A stretch of DNA of 64,000 bases from positions 832,078,071-832,142,070 of the forward strand of contig CM062816.1 in assembly GCA_031772625.1 (NCBI GenBank), in the 5' to 3' direction. Positions 1-11,194 of this stretch are shown in pieces; positions within the stretch are counted from its first letter, which is position 1, and each line of letters opens with the position of its first letter. This stretch comes from Pinus tabuliformis. Lineage: Eukaryota; Streptophyta; Pinopsida; Pinales; Pinaceae. The notes beneath the pieces were generated by a model. That model worked only from the letters and a program-made list of their open reading frames with translations. It was not told the DNA's origin and made no database searches. The position numbers were made by a program, and so were the translations under genes.

Positions 1-433
1 GGTTATCGCAAATCGCATTTGTATCGGCCCCACTCTTTTGTATCGCTTTGATGCGATATTGCGATATTGCATATCACATAGTCCCCGGGCCTTTGGTAAG
101 TGCTCCATTGTATTTTGCCGACACGATATTGCGGGTTAGCCTAGGCCATCGATCTGCGCGCTTGATTGACGGTCCTCGTTGACCCGCGCTGATCGCTATC
201 GCAACTTTAACATGATAGCCTCCGCTTGCCATCTCCGATTGCGATATGCCGATCAGATCTGGACCGTTGATCAGCCAGATCTGACGGCTCCTATGCATCG
301 TTCTTTTGACCTCCGATAGCTCTATTTTTCGCTATTTGTTCATGTTTTTCGCTCCCGATAGTGTTTTCCGCCATTTTTTTAAGGTTCATCCTCTGCGATA
401 GTTTTCGGTTTTTGAAGACTTAGAGGGCTTTTA
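1..433. other. non-coding, GCGATAT/TATCGC-rich stretch
   Basis: No coding signal. The motif GCGATAT/ATCGC and its complement recur about ten times, with paired blocks around AGATCTGG..CAGATCTGACGG near 255-290. It runs directly into the integrase remnant that follows, so it may replace the missing 5' part of that element. No function is assigned. Confidence 0.35.
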
Positions 434-978
434 GGATCCATTTTGGATCAACAAGAAATGGAACAAGTGGTGCAAAAAATCAAACAAAACATAAAAATTG
501 CACAGGATAGACAAAAAAGTTGTGTTGAGGAACATGTATGCATGAGTTAAACTGAGGAAAGCACCTTAAGTATGGGAACCTATGCCAAATTAGCACCATG
601 GTTTTGTGGGCCTTTTGAAATTTTGGACAAGGTTGGGCCAATAGCATATCATTTGACATTGCCCAGCCACATAAAAGTACACAATGTTTTTCATGTATCT
701 TTGTTAAAAAAATATGTCCATGATAATTCTCATATAATTGATTGGAACTTTATACAAGTGGAACCATAAGGATATTTCTTAGCAGAACCACTTTTCATAT
801 TAAATCATAGAGAGATCTTACTCTGAATCAAGCCATCGCTCAGGTTAAAGTGTAATGGAAGCACTTTACACCTAAGGAGGCCACCTGGGAGATGGAGAAC
901 AAAATGCAGGAGGCCTTTCTAGCACTATTCCAAAAGGAAGGAAATTGGACATTGAACATCGAGGACAGTGTTGAATAA
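434..978 (+). pseudogene. Ty3/gypsy integrase C-terminus with chromodomain-like tail
   Basis: Reading frame 2 (from 434) gives the typical end of a gypsy integrase: a lysine-rich helix, then KLAPWFCGPFEIL, GPIAYHLTLPSH and VFHVSLLKKY, which match the beta-barrel region that ends many plant Ty3 integrases. A stop lies at 548-550 and another at 767-769. The reading then shifts to frame 1, giving WKHFTPKEATWE and an end at 976-978; this WKx..PxEATWE block is the usual chromodomain-like C-terminus. Reverse transcriptase and the integrase core are missing upstream. Stops, a frameshift and truncation make it a dead fragment. The family call is firm; the exact lineage is not. Confidence 0.85.
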
Positions 979-1700
979 AAAGGGGGGGAAGATGTAATAC
1001 CCCTCCATTTTCTATTTTAATGATTTGCTATTTTTACGCATGGACTATTATTAGATTGGATGGATAGGAAAGCCATGTTAGACTTGTGAAATGATCTGAT
1101 CAATAAAATTATTGTCATGCAATTAATAAATTATTATTATTAAATAAAATGTTGGAAATTACTTGAGAAACAAGCACTACAGTTAGAAGTTTCTTTCCAA
1201 CTTGGAAACAATTATTGGTGGTTAAATTCAAGATAAAGCTTCCCCTAAATATCTCCTAAAAAAATACCTAAGAGGAAATAGATAGGATTTAATATGATGG
1301 GAGAGAGAGATCTATTAAATCACTTTGTTGGAGAAAGATACTAAGGTGGCTGAAACAAAGCACTGCGAGAGAGAAAGGCAGGCTTTTAAGGAAAAAGGAA
1401 AATAACCTTTTTGAAAAAGAAAAAGAAAACAAAAAGGCCTAGGCAAGTGGGTTGGAAAACCCAAAAATCAGGATGCTGCTAAATCTGTTGGGGAAGGAAA
1501 AACTTATAAATATACACCATTCAGGAAACAATGGGGTTGTTGGTTTCATTGGTAAGCATATTTTAGCTTAGGGGGAATTGGTGGATTCAATTTGTGGTCA
1601 GGAGGAACGTGCTCAGTTCCTGAGTAATTTCCCAAGTAGCAATTCTGGTTAGGATTATGGTTACTTTTTCTTTGAGTTATGGTGTATTTTAATATCGTAA
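979..1700 (+). repeat. polypurine tract and 3' LTR of the gypsy remnant
   Basis: One base after the integrase stop comes a purine tract (AAAGGGGGGGAAGAT, 979-992), followed at 993 by TGTAATACCCC, a common start for plant Ty3/gypsy LTRs. A TATA box lies about 510 bp into it. The 3' end of the LTR could not be fixed because no second copy is present in the window; the end given is approximate. Confidence 0.65.
1504..1514 (+). promoter_or_regulatory. TATA box in gypsy LTR
   Basis: TTATAAATATA lies in an otherwise mixed-composition part of the LTR, 510 bp from its start, where a U3 promoter is expected. It is supported by position and sequence only. Confidence 0.45.
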
Positions 1701-2206
1701 TTCTGTTCATTTTTTTATGATAAAGGTTAATTTCGTTGATTAGTACATTGTTGCACTAGTGATAAAAGAGGCTAAACAGTCTCTCATATGAAACTAATTT
1801 GACTTTGCATGTGCAGTGTATTTGTATGTGTAATAGTGATGATGAGGTTTTTGGTTGTGTAAGTATATAGATGGTTTTCTTTAAAGTATTATGGATTCGT
1901 GTGGAATCCTTAGATGAAGAAAATGCATGATGAAGGACATAATATAGATATAGTTGCATATATGTAGAAAGTTAATGGAGGAAAATTTAGATTCTTTTCT
2001 TTAAGGTAATAATGAAAAAACATGCTTGAACCCACATTTATTAACGATATGTTTATAACTAGTTCATCTGGTTTTTCTTCTTAAAATAGAACTAATCTTG
2101 TACACTCACGAAGAAGGGAAGAATCTAATATAAAGACATAGAAACCTGGAAAGTGCAGAAGTACCTCCAAATATATATAAGTAGGAGAACAATTACAGTA
2201 TGAGAG
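1701..2206. other. no recognisable feature
   Basis: AT-rich sequence between the gypsy LTR and the large gag-only element. It probably holds the U5 end of the first LTR. Short open frames on either strand match nothing recognised. Confidence 0.4.
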
Positions 2207-5200
2207 TGTCGTAGTGGCTACAACCACCCTCCAAAATTTTGCCTTAGCTTCGTTTTGGAGCCTCCCTACCAACCTTCATAATAGCATGTCTTGCTTCGTC
2301 AAGTACACAAGCTCCAGTGATTTTCTTGTAGAAAGAAAACCTGTCAATCAAACCTTGATGCATTCCCCTCACAGGTTGTTCATTTGGACTTGGTCCAGCA
2401 GCAAGCTGAGCAGCTCCTTCAAGAATTTGCGCAAATCTAGAGGGAAACCAGCCTTCCCTCTAGAAATTGTGCAATCCTTCCCATCTGGGCTGCTCAGCCC
2501 ATAATTCACACAAATCTAGGCAACAGTCGGCAGCTCTGCCCAAAATTGTGCAAATATTTTGAGAAGCCAGCCTAGCTCCTAGCCAGAAACACGCATTTTC
2601 TCCCAGTAGTTGAGCAACCTCTTGCATGTGAAGCTAAGTCGATCGATTCCCTCCGAGACCGAGCAAAACAAACTTGCATGCATGGGCTGCTTCTCCCAAG
2701 GCAGCATGCAAAGGCATCCCTTGTTTCAGGGACCTATTTTTGGCAAGTGGAGGTTACATGCAAGGATCATTTCAAAAACCTCCCACCAAGTGTCACCTTT
2801 CCTAGATTTGTGGCATGCTCGTCGCAACCTTGATTTCATCAAAACTCATGAACCGGATGCTGCAAAGCTCATTCCTCACATCGACCTTGTAGCTCTGATA
2901 TCCCACATTGCATCTAGGAGTCGTCAGCACATTCACCTCATTTGTTTCGGGGTAAGCTCACCTTCCATGTCTTATGTTGCATTTCTGGCGCTTTTTGTGT
3001 TTCACTTCGTATGAATGTTGTCTGCTTGATTTCAGTGAGTGCTTGCTATCGTTTTGATACATATTAGCTTGTACTAGCACCGTTTTAGTTTTTGTTAACA
3101 TCTCACTGCTGTTGCATGCATGAAAATATTTTTCACGAACGGTCACCGATTCGGCGACTCGCCTCACCCACATGCATGTTGTTCCATTTTCTGAATTTTT
3201 CATTCACCGTTTTCATGCATGATCATTCACTTATGCTTACACTCAGTATCACCATGCATTTGCATTCGCGTTCAGTTGTCAGTCGGAGAGTCTGGGTAGC
3301 CTTGGCTCGGACTCTGCCTCACCAAGACAGCATTGCGCATTCCTGAGAGGGAAGGCTATGTCTTCCTCTCAAGAAATGTGCATTTCTACCTAGTGACTGT
3401 CCTCCAGTATTGCATTGTGCAATTCTGAGGGATAGTGACTGCTGGCCCAGAAAATTGCGCAATGTAGTCACTGAGCCTGCAACCATTGCGAGCTGAGATT
3501 ATGCATTGCGTAATTATAGCAGTCAGCAGCCAGACTGGACTATGCATTGCACAGTTCCAACAATCATTCAGCCTCCCAACAACCCAGATAGTGCCTTGCG
3601 CAGTCTTGGCAGTCACTCTCCCGACCTCCCAGCCGAAATTGTGCGACCTTCATGATCAGTCACACAAGTATGTTGCAAGTCAGTTCTCAAGTTCATTTTG
3701 GTTTTCGACTAACAGATTTCTTACCATGAGTGTTTCCATGTCTCTAGGTATCGCAGGTGTTCATCTACCTCTCAGTGGCATAGGTATAATGGTTTCCAGG
3801 AGATCAGAGTCAAAGACATCGGTCATAGCACACTTAGGGATGCAATCGATCAACTGTCTATGAGCTTGCCTACTCACAATGACATCAAGTTATTCATAGA
3901 CAAGGACATCAAGATATGACAATAGCAACATCATGAACATCAGATGAAGGCAACATACCGAATGCAATGAATGCAAAAGGAAGGTTGTGGACAACACGGA
4001 GGCAGAACAAAGTTGCAATCTCAAGAAGATCCACTGATGATGGAAGCAACTTTGGAGACTCAGGCTATGAGGTGACGGCGTGATCATGCGAAGAAAGAGA
4101 ATGGAACAAAGAAGGGGTTGCATGTGTTGAAGCAGCAACTCAAGGAAGAACACGAGCTGCACAGACAAGCGAATGAGTTGCAGCAGGAACATGAATAGCA
4201 GGGGGTGCAATATACACCCACGGATGAAACTGTGCCCACTATAGATCCATCCCAGCAGCCAGCACAAAGCATACATGGTGAGTAGTGTTGTTGATCACAT
4301 GTAAGGGATTCAGCAACATGCATGTCATTGTGTGCACGCATGCAATCCAACCCATTCAGCACACTCACCAAGGCGAAGACAAGAAGCAAGTCCAACTGGA
4401 GCTGAGCATGTAGTTGATAGTTGATGCACATGACCACCAGCACACACTGGAAGATCAGCATGGACACTATGCATCAGTGTGTTGCCGGTTCGGTTGCACC
4501 AAGAAGACCATGCACATGCTAGCAGACGAGTTGGATGAAGGAGCCACACCAATGCACCCGGATGCAACGGAGGCAAGAGTTCGCTTCAGCAAGATGTCAC
4601 CATGGGGTGCATGCACACCATCACAGATGACCAAGCTTGGCATCAACTCACCACCTTCACCATCACAAGCATGTCAAAGAGTTGGTCTCACCACAACGGA
4701 TCGAGTGTCAGTGATGTCTTGCATGGCTTGCTCAAGCCATTTTGTCTCACATGAGCACATGTGCATTGTAATGTAACGTCATGTCAAGTGGAAGTTCAAG
4801 TGTCAATAGTTGGATGTAATAGTCATAGAGTAGATGAAGAGTCATGAGGGTAGATGAACTGTCACAAAGGGGAATGTCAAGGGTCACCCCACCCTTTTCT
4901 ATAAATAGAACCTCATAACTCATTGTAAAGGCTTTTGGTCAACCAAGCTTTGATAGGAGTATCTTAGAGAAATCTTGGACAATATTGTAACGAGCCTTGG
5001 CTTCTCCACTGTGCAAAGCTAGTACATCTCTTTGGAGGAGCAGGAAGTTGTGGTTGTAACGTTCCACTATTGAAACTAGTGGTTGGACATGGATGTATTG
5101 TATGACTGGAACTTACACTTAATATAATAGAGCCAACACGTTTCATGCATATGTTGTATTTTATTCTATGCTATCTGGTTTACTCTAATTGATATATGTA

Positions 5201-5590
5201 TTTGTTTGTTTACGAATGCATGTATGGACTATTCTGTATAAGCATGTATGAATATTTCTAAAATGTGATGTTGGTTTAACCATCACTTTGGATTTCTCGC
5301 TAACTTGCTTTCCATCTTTTGATGCATCTTTGCTCGTGTGTTCCCTTCCAAGCCGCGTACTATTACAGGTTTCCAAGGGGCACACTCACCTCACCCTCAG
5401 TGTGTTATAACCTCTCATGCACCTTCCTTGACTTACTGCAGCTGTCACACCCTTGCTACCAAAAAAGTTAAATTACTTGCCTCTGTGTGAAATTGCGGTC
5501 AAGGCATTACCGTACAACCCACTGCTGGGACTCCTACACTAAATGGTCTGAGGTATAATTGGGACTTCTTACCGGGGAGATCCCCTTACA
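2207..5590 (+). repeat. 5' LTR of the gag-only gypsy element
   Basis: This 3384-bp LTR aligns end to end with 7721-11194 with scattered substitutions, so the insertion is not recent. The U3 part (about 2.7 kb) holds two arrays of degenerate ATTGCGCAAT-type motifs (about 2400-2620 and 3330-3650). It also has several frames that stay open in both copies: 2214-2504, 2610-3014 and 4414-4776 on the plus strand. The last of these starts at TTG and shows no obvious excess of silent changes between copies, so coding is doubtful. Compared with the other LTR it lacks 74 bp after a GTGCAATCC motif. Confidence 0.8.
4898..4908 (+). promoter_or_regulatory. TATA box of the 5' LTR
   Basis: TCTATAAATAG lies about 690 bp before the LTR end and is present at the same place in the other LTR. 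It is the best candidate for the RNA polymerase II promoter; the R region would begin about 30 bp downstream. Confidence 0.65.
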
Positions 5591-5667
5591 TGTTGGCAGG
5601 TCAACCACCATCAACATTTTGGTTCTAGAAGGAGGGCCAGATGACAAGCTGAGTCATCACATCTGTT
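5591..5667 (+). other. leader with probable primer-binding site
   Basis: Immediately after the LTR the sequence ATTTTGGTTCTAGAAGGAGGG (about 5615-5635) sits where a PBS is expected. It resembles the ATTTTGG... leader seen before gag in several plant Ty3 elements. The cognate tRNA could not be named from sequence alone, so the PBS call is tentative. Confidence 0.3.
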
Positions 5668-7327
5668 TTGAATCTCTACACATCTATCATGACTAACTGC
5701 AGAGTTGCTCTTCCGGAATGTATGTCTTATGGAAATGACTTCATTATCTCAAAAAATCTCTCTGATAACTTGTCTCATAAAACATATGATGGTGGAGGCC
5801 ACATAGCCTTGGTTAGGCACATGGTCAGCATTGTAGGCTCATGCAAAAGACATGGATTCTTTGAAGAATGCATGTTGTTCGTCTACACGCTTTGAGGGAA
5901 CCCAATGCACTAGTGTGCCATGTTGCCCGAAAAATCTATTCATTCTCTTTCTCATATGGTCGCAGAGATAGACTGTGCTTTCAATCACTTTGATCGTAAA
6001 GCACTCAACAAAGAAATTTTGAAATTACGAAAAGAGCCCGATGAATCCATTCAAAAGTTTCACACATGCTTTTGTAATATTGCATACCAATTCCCCGAAG
6101 ATGATATTGATTGGGAATTTCTAGATGGGAGATTTGAGTATCTTCTTCACATATCTGAAAATCTGAAATTCTTGAAATCACTCGAATCCGCTCATACTCC
6201 GATGATGGAACTGTACAATCACGAGCAAGCACAGTCGTTGTCACAAGTGACTGTCTGCCTTCACCTCATCAAACAACTCCAACACCACGGAGTGATGTGG
6301 GAGATCATGCACATAGCTCTGTTGAACTGTCACATCCTCCCACCCCACCTGCTCTTGATATCTGCGCAAATTTGGCTTGCAAGCCTGTTGGTTGTCACAT
6401 GAATCTGTTCCCTCGACCTTCGTCCTCGCGTTCTGTTGATCCTCCGGATTGTACTATCTTGTGTTCTTCCATTCCGGACTCCTCACCTGTTGTGAATGAG
6501 GATCAAATTGTCGACGGAGTTGGTGTTATGCAACCAACTTGAACCATCATTCATGATGAGTGTGTGCGAGAATATAAAATAGAACTCATGGTGAAGGATG
6601 ACTCCCTTCCAGCCACGCCTCATCTGCTTCATCTTGACACCCCTTGTGATTATGCCACTGCTGATTTCCCTTGTGAAAACCCATTTCCGATGTTTCTACT
6701 TCCGATCATTCAGAGGACACGTCAGATGTCATTCTATCATCACAGTGCAGACAGGACACATCTTCCTCTGGAAATCTGTCCAATCTATCATCTGTCATTT
6801 CTTAAAACAGAGAGGGTGAACATATTTGCTTCTCATCTACCCCTCTGCCCAATTCATCGAATCATGAGGATGCCGACAAACATCTTGAATTTTCTGATCT
6901 TGTCTGTCGTGATCTCTCTAATTCTTCATCTGATCATGATGTTGATTCAATCGTTCTTAATCTATCTAAGACACTAGTTTACAATGATCTATCTGTCAAT
7001 GAAGTTGAAACTCCGCAGACTATCGAGGCACTTCAGCCTGAGCTGATGGTTATGTCAGGCGCTCTCTGTCCTGAGGTTGGTTTCACTTTCGGTCAGGAAA
7101 TTGTTGAAACACTCAAGGTTCCTCATCACTCTTTGCTTTGTATTGAAGATCAACCAAACACCTGGATTTCGCTTCCTCCACTCGAACTACACGATCCCAT
7201 TGCTCATGCGTTGGAGAATCTTACACAGCAAGCACACATGCACAACATAAGTGGTCTACCTTTCTCATGTTTGTTTGCATGTCACGGTCAAGAGAATGCA
7301 CACACTCAACATCTGCATGCAGTGTAG
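5668..7327 (+). pseudogene. Ty3/gypsy Gag protein, decayed
   Basis: Frame 1 from 5668 reads into a clear Retrotrans_gag domain: FEECMLFVYTL, then LPEKSIHSLSHMVAEID, AFNHFDRKALNKEIL, RKEPDESIQKFH, CNIAYQFPEDDIDWEF and FEYLLHISEN. Gag forms the virus-like particle that packages element RNA. Two stops interrupt the domain (5893-5895, and TAG at 5911-5913 where a Trp is expected). The tail moves to frame 0 at about 6297-6685 and then to frame 2 from 6686 to 7327, with one more stop at 6803-6805. This tail is rich in Asp, Ser and Pro (SDVSTSDHSEDTSD). No CCHC knuckle, protease or RT follows, so the element coded for Gag alone even before decay, or lost pol early. Confidence 0.8.
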
Positions 7328-7720
7328 CACAGCACCATGGCATCTCCACAGAGTGCATGTCATGCGCTTTCACTCGTCTCTGTTCTGTGGTCACTTGTAA
7401 ACTCAGAGTGTGTTTGTCTTTTTTGTGGTCATTTCTTTGGCTTGTTGGCAGCAGAGCAACACTAGAGATGAAACTAAGAGTCTGACAGCTATAATTCTTG
7501 TGCATCAATATACCCCTCAACTCAATCGAAACAACTGTGTCGACTTAGCTTGGAATGTGTGTTAATTGACCAAGAGATTGGCAGATTCTACATCTTATAA
7601 TTAAGCTAGTGTGAAACCAAGAGGAGCTGAGAACTGAACAATACTTCCGAAGGCATTAGACTTTCTTTCCACGAAAAAGGTCCATTCAGAGAGCTGGAGT
7701 TCTACCAATGTGTCGCCAAG
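7328..7720. other. untranslated stretch before the 3' LTR
   Basis: No purine tract is seen at the LTR boundary, which is unusual. On the minus strand 7601-7786 stays open and continues, across the LTR start, a frame shared with the other LTR (see findings). Confidence 0.4.
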
Positions 7721-10700
7721 TGTTGTAGCGGCTACAACCACCCTCCAAAATTTTTCCTTAGCTTCGTTTTGGAGCCTCCCTACCAACCTTCACAGCAGCA
7801 TGTCTTACTTTGTCAAGTACACAAGCTCCAATGATTTTCTTGCAAAAAGACAGCCTGTCGATCAAACCTTGATGCATTCCCCTCACAGGTTGTTCATCCG
7901 GACTTGGTCCAGTAGCAGGCTGAGCAGCTCCTTCAATAATTTGCGCAAATATGGAGGGAAACCAACCTTCCCTCCAGAAATTGTGCAATCCTGACTAGCA
8001 GCCTGCTGGGCCCCAGAATTGCGCAATTCTGTTGAGCAAGCTTCACCCAAAAAATTATGCAATCCTTCCCAGCTGGGCTGCTCAGCCCAGAATTTGCGCA
8101 AATCTGGGCAGCAGTCAGCTGCTCTGCCCAGAAATTGCACAAATCTTCTAAGCAGCTAGCCCAACTCCCATCTAGAAATGTGCATTTTCTCCCAGCAGTT
8201 GAGCAGCCTCTTATATGTGTAGCTGAGTCAACCAGTTCCCTTTGGGACCGAGAAAAACAGACTTGCATGCATGGGTTTCTTCTCCCAAGGCAGCATGCAA
8301 AGGCATCCCTTGTTTCAGGGACCTATTTTTGGCAAGTGGAGGTTACATGCAAGGATCATTTCAGAAACCTCCCACCAAGTGTCGCATTTCCTAGATTTGT
8401 GCCATGCACGTCGCAACCTCGATTTCATCAAAACTCATGAAACGAACACTATAGAGCTCATTCCTCACATCGACCTTGCAGTTATGACGTCCCACATTGC
8501 ATCTAGGAGTCATCGGCACATTCAGCTCATTTGTTTCGGGGTAAGCCTGCCTTCCATGTCTTATGTTGCATTTTTGGCACTTTTTTTGTTTCGCTTCGTA
8601 TGAATGTTGTCTGCTTGATTTCAGTGAGCGCTTGCTATCATTTTGATACATATTATCTTGTACTATCACCATTTCAGTTTTTGCTAACATCTCACTATTA
8701 ACACATTCATGAAAATGTTCTTCATGAACGGTCGTCGATTCAGTGACTCGGCTCACCCACATGCATGTTGTTCCGTTTTATAAATTTTTCATTCACCATT
8801 TTCATGCATGATCATTCACTTATTCTTACACTCAGTATCACCATGCATTCGCATTCACATTCACATTCAGTTGTCGGTCGGCGAGTCTGGGCAACCTTGG
8901 CCCAAATGCTGCCTCACCAAGACAGCATTGCGCAATCCTGAGAAGGAAGGCTTTGTCTTCCTCTCAGGAGATGTGCATTTCTACCCAGTGACTGTCCTCC
9001 AATCTTGCATTGTGAAATTCTGAGGGACAATGATTGTTGGCCCAGAAAATTGTGCAATGCAATCACTAAGCCTGCAACCATTGCCAGCTGAGATTGTGCA
9101 TTGCACAATTCCAGCAGTCAGTAGCTATACTGGATTGTGCATTGCGCAGTTCCAACAGTCAGTTAGCCTCCCATCAAGCTAGACAGTGCCTTGCGTAGTC
9201 TTAGCAGTCAGTCTCCCGACCTCCCGGCCGAAATTGTGTGACCTTCATGATCAGTCACACAAGTATGTTGCAAGTCAGTTCTCAATTTCATTTTGGTTTT
9301 CGTCTAACATATTGCTTGCCATGAATGTTTCCATGTCTCCAGGTATCGCAGGTGTTCATCTACCTCTCAGCAGCATAAGTACAATGGTTTCTAGGAAAGC
9401 AGAGTCGAAGACACCAGTCAGAGCACATGCAGTCGATCAAGTGTCTATGAGCTTGCCTACTCATGAAAACATCAAGTTGTTCGTAGACAAGGACATCAAG
9501 ATATGACGATACCAGCATCACAGCGAGAAGCATCAGGAACAACAGTTGAAGGCAACATACCAAATGCAATGAATGCAAGAGGAAGGTTGTGGACAACACG
9601 AAGGCAAAACAAAGTTGAAAGCTCAAGCAGACCCGCTGATGATGAAAGCAACTTTGGAGACTTAGGCTATGAGGTGACGGCGTGATCGTGCAAAGACAGA
9701 GAGTGCAACAAAGAAAGAGTTGCATGTGCTGAAGCAGCAACTCAACAAAGAACATGTGCTTCACAGACAAGCGAATGAGTTGCAGTAGGAACAGGAGCAA
9801 CAGGAGGCGCAACATGCACTCATGGATGAAACTTCTCCCGTACAAGTTATAGATCCATCCAATAACTGGCACGGAGCAGACATGGTGAGCAGTGTTGTTG
9901 ATCGCATGCAAGGGATTCAGTAGCATGCATTTCATTGTGCATACGCATGTGACCCAACCCATTCAGTACACTCACCAAGGTGAAGACAAGAAGCAAGTTT
10001 GACTGGAGCTGAGCATGTAGTTGACAGTTGATGCGCATGACCACCAACACACACTAGAAGATCAACACGGACACTATGCATTAGTGTGTTTCCGGTTCGG
10101 TTGCACCAAGAAGACCATGCACATGCTAGCAGACGAGTTGGATGAAGGAGCCACACCAATGCACTCGGATGCAACAGAGGCAAGAGTTCGCTTCAGCAAG
10201 ATGTCACCATGGGGTGCATGCACACCATCACGAACGACCAAGATTGGCATCAACTCACCACCTTCACCATCACAAGCATGTCAAAGAGTTGGTCTCACCA
10301 CAACGAACCGAGTGTCAGTGATGTCTTGCATGGCTTGCTCAAGCCATTTTGTCTCACATGAGCACATGTGCATTTTAATGTAATGTCATGTGAAGTGGAA
10401 TTTCAAGTGTCAATAGTTGGACGTAACAATCATAGAGTAGATGAAGAGTCATGAGGGTAGATGAACTATCACAAAGGGGAATGTCAATGGTCACCCAACC
10501 TTTTCTATAAATAGAACCTCATAACTCATTGTAAAGGCTTTTGGTCAGCCAAGCTTCGACAGGAATATCTTAGAAAAAGCTTAGATAGTATTGTAACAAG
10601 CCTTAGCTTCTCCACTATGCATAGCTAGTACATATTTTGGAGGAGCAGGCGGTTGTGGTTGTAATGTTCCACTACTGGAACTAGAGGTTGGGCATGGATG

Positions 10701-11194
10701 TATTGTTTCACTGGAACTTACACTTAATATAATAGAGCCAGCATGTTTCATGCATATGTTGTATTGTATTCTATGCTATCTAGTTTACTCTAAATGATAT
10801 ATTTATTTGTTTTGTTATGCATGCATGTATGGACTATTCTGTATAAGTATATGTGAATCTTTCGTAAATGTGTAGTTGGTTTAACCATCACTTTGGATTG
10901 CTCATTAACTTGCTTTCCAGCTTTTGATGCATCTTCGTCGTGTGTTCCCTTCCAAGCCACGTACTATTATAGGTTTCCAAGGGGCGCACTCACCTCACCC
11001 TCAGTGTGTTAGAACCTCTCATGCACCTTCCTTGACTTACTCCAGCTGTCACACCCTTGCTACCAACACAGTTATCTTACTTTCCTCTATGTGAAATCGC
11101 GATCAAGGAATTACCATACGACCCACTGTTGGGAATCCTACACCAAACAGTCTAAGGTCTAATTGGGACTTCTTACCGAGGAGATCCGCTTACA
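7721..11194 (+). repeat. 3' LTR of the gag-only gypsy element
   Basis: 3474 bp, the partner of 2207-5590. It is 90 bp longer, mainly because of a 74-bp segment (7992-8065) lying between two CAATCC motifs, which looks like one extra unit of the internal motif array. It ends in CTTACA like the other copy. Several frames remain open in both LTRs, notably 7710-7994 and 8271-8603 on the plus strand. Confidence 0.8.
10504..10514 (+). promoter_or_regulatory. TATA box of the 3' LTR
   Basis: TCTATAAATAG is at the position equivalent to the 5' LTR box, again about 690 bp before the LTR end. Confidence 0.6.

Larger units (their letters stand above)
2207..11194 (+). mobile_element. gag-only Ty3/gypsy element with giant LTRs (TR-GAG/LARD-like)
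   Basis: Two long direct repeats (2207-5590 and 7721-11194) start TGTYGTAGYGGCTACAACC and end GAGATCC.CTTACA, so they have TG...CA ends. Each carries a TATA box at the same place. They flank a 2.1-kb interior that encodes only a gag protein; no protease, RT or integrase motif is visible. The LTRs are longer than the interior, as in LARD or TR-GAG elements, which rely on an autonomous partner. Oddities: no convincing polypurine tract precedes 7721, and the flanking 5-mers (GAGAG at 2202-2206, TTACT at 11195-11199) do not match. The ends may therefore be slightly wrong, or the pair may derive from recombination between elements. Confidence 0.8.

Noticed and set aside
3890..4467. Minus-strand frames of 127-128 residues
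   Set aside because: Low-complexity Leu/Cys/His-rich shadows overlapping each other in different frames within the LTR.
4414..4776. 120-residue frame open in both giant LTRs (also 10021-10383)
   Set aside because: It starts at TTG, lies in U3, and the changes between copies include at least as many replacement as silent sites. No family match. Treated as chance openness.
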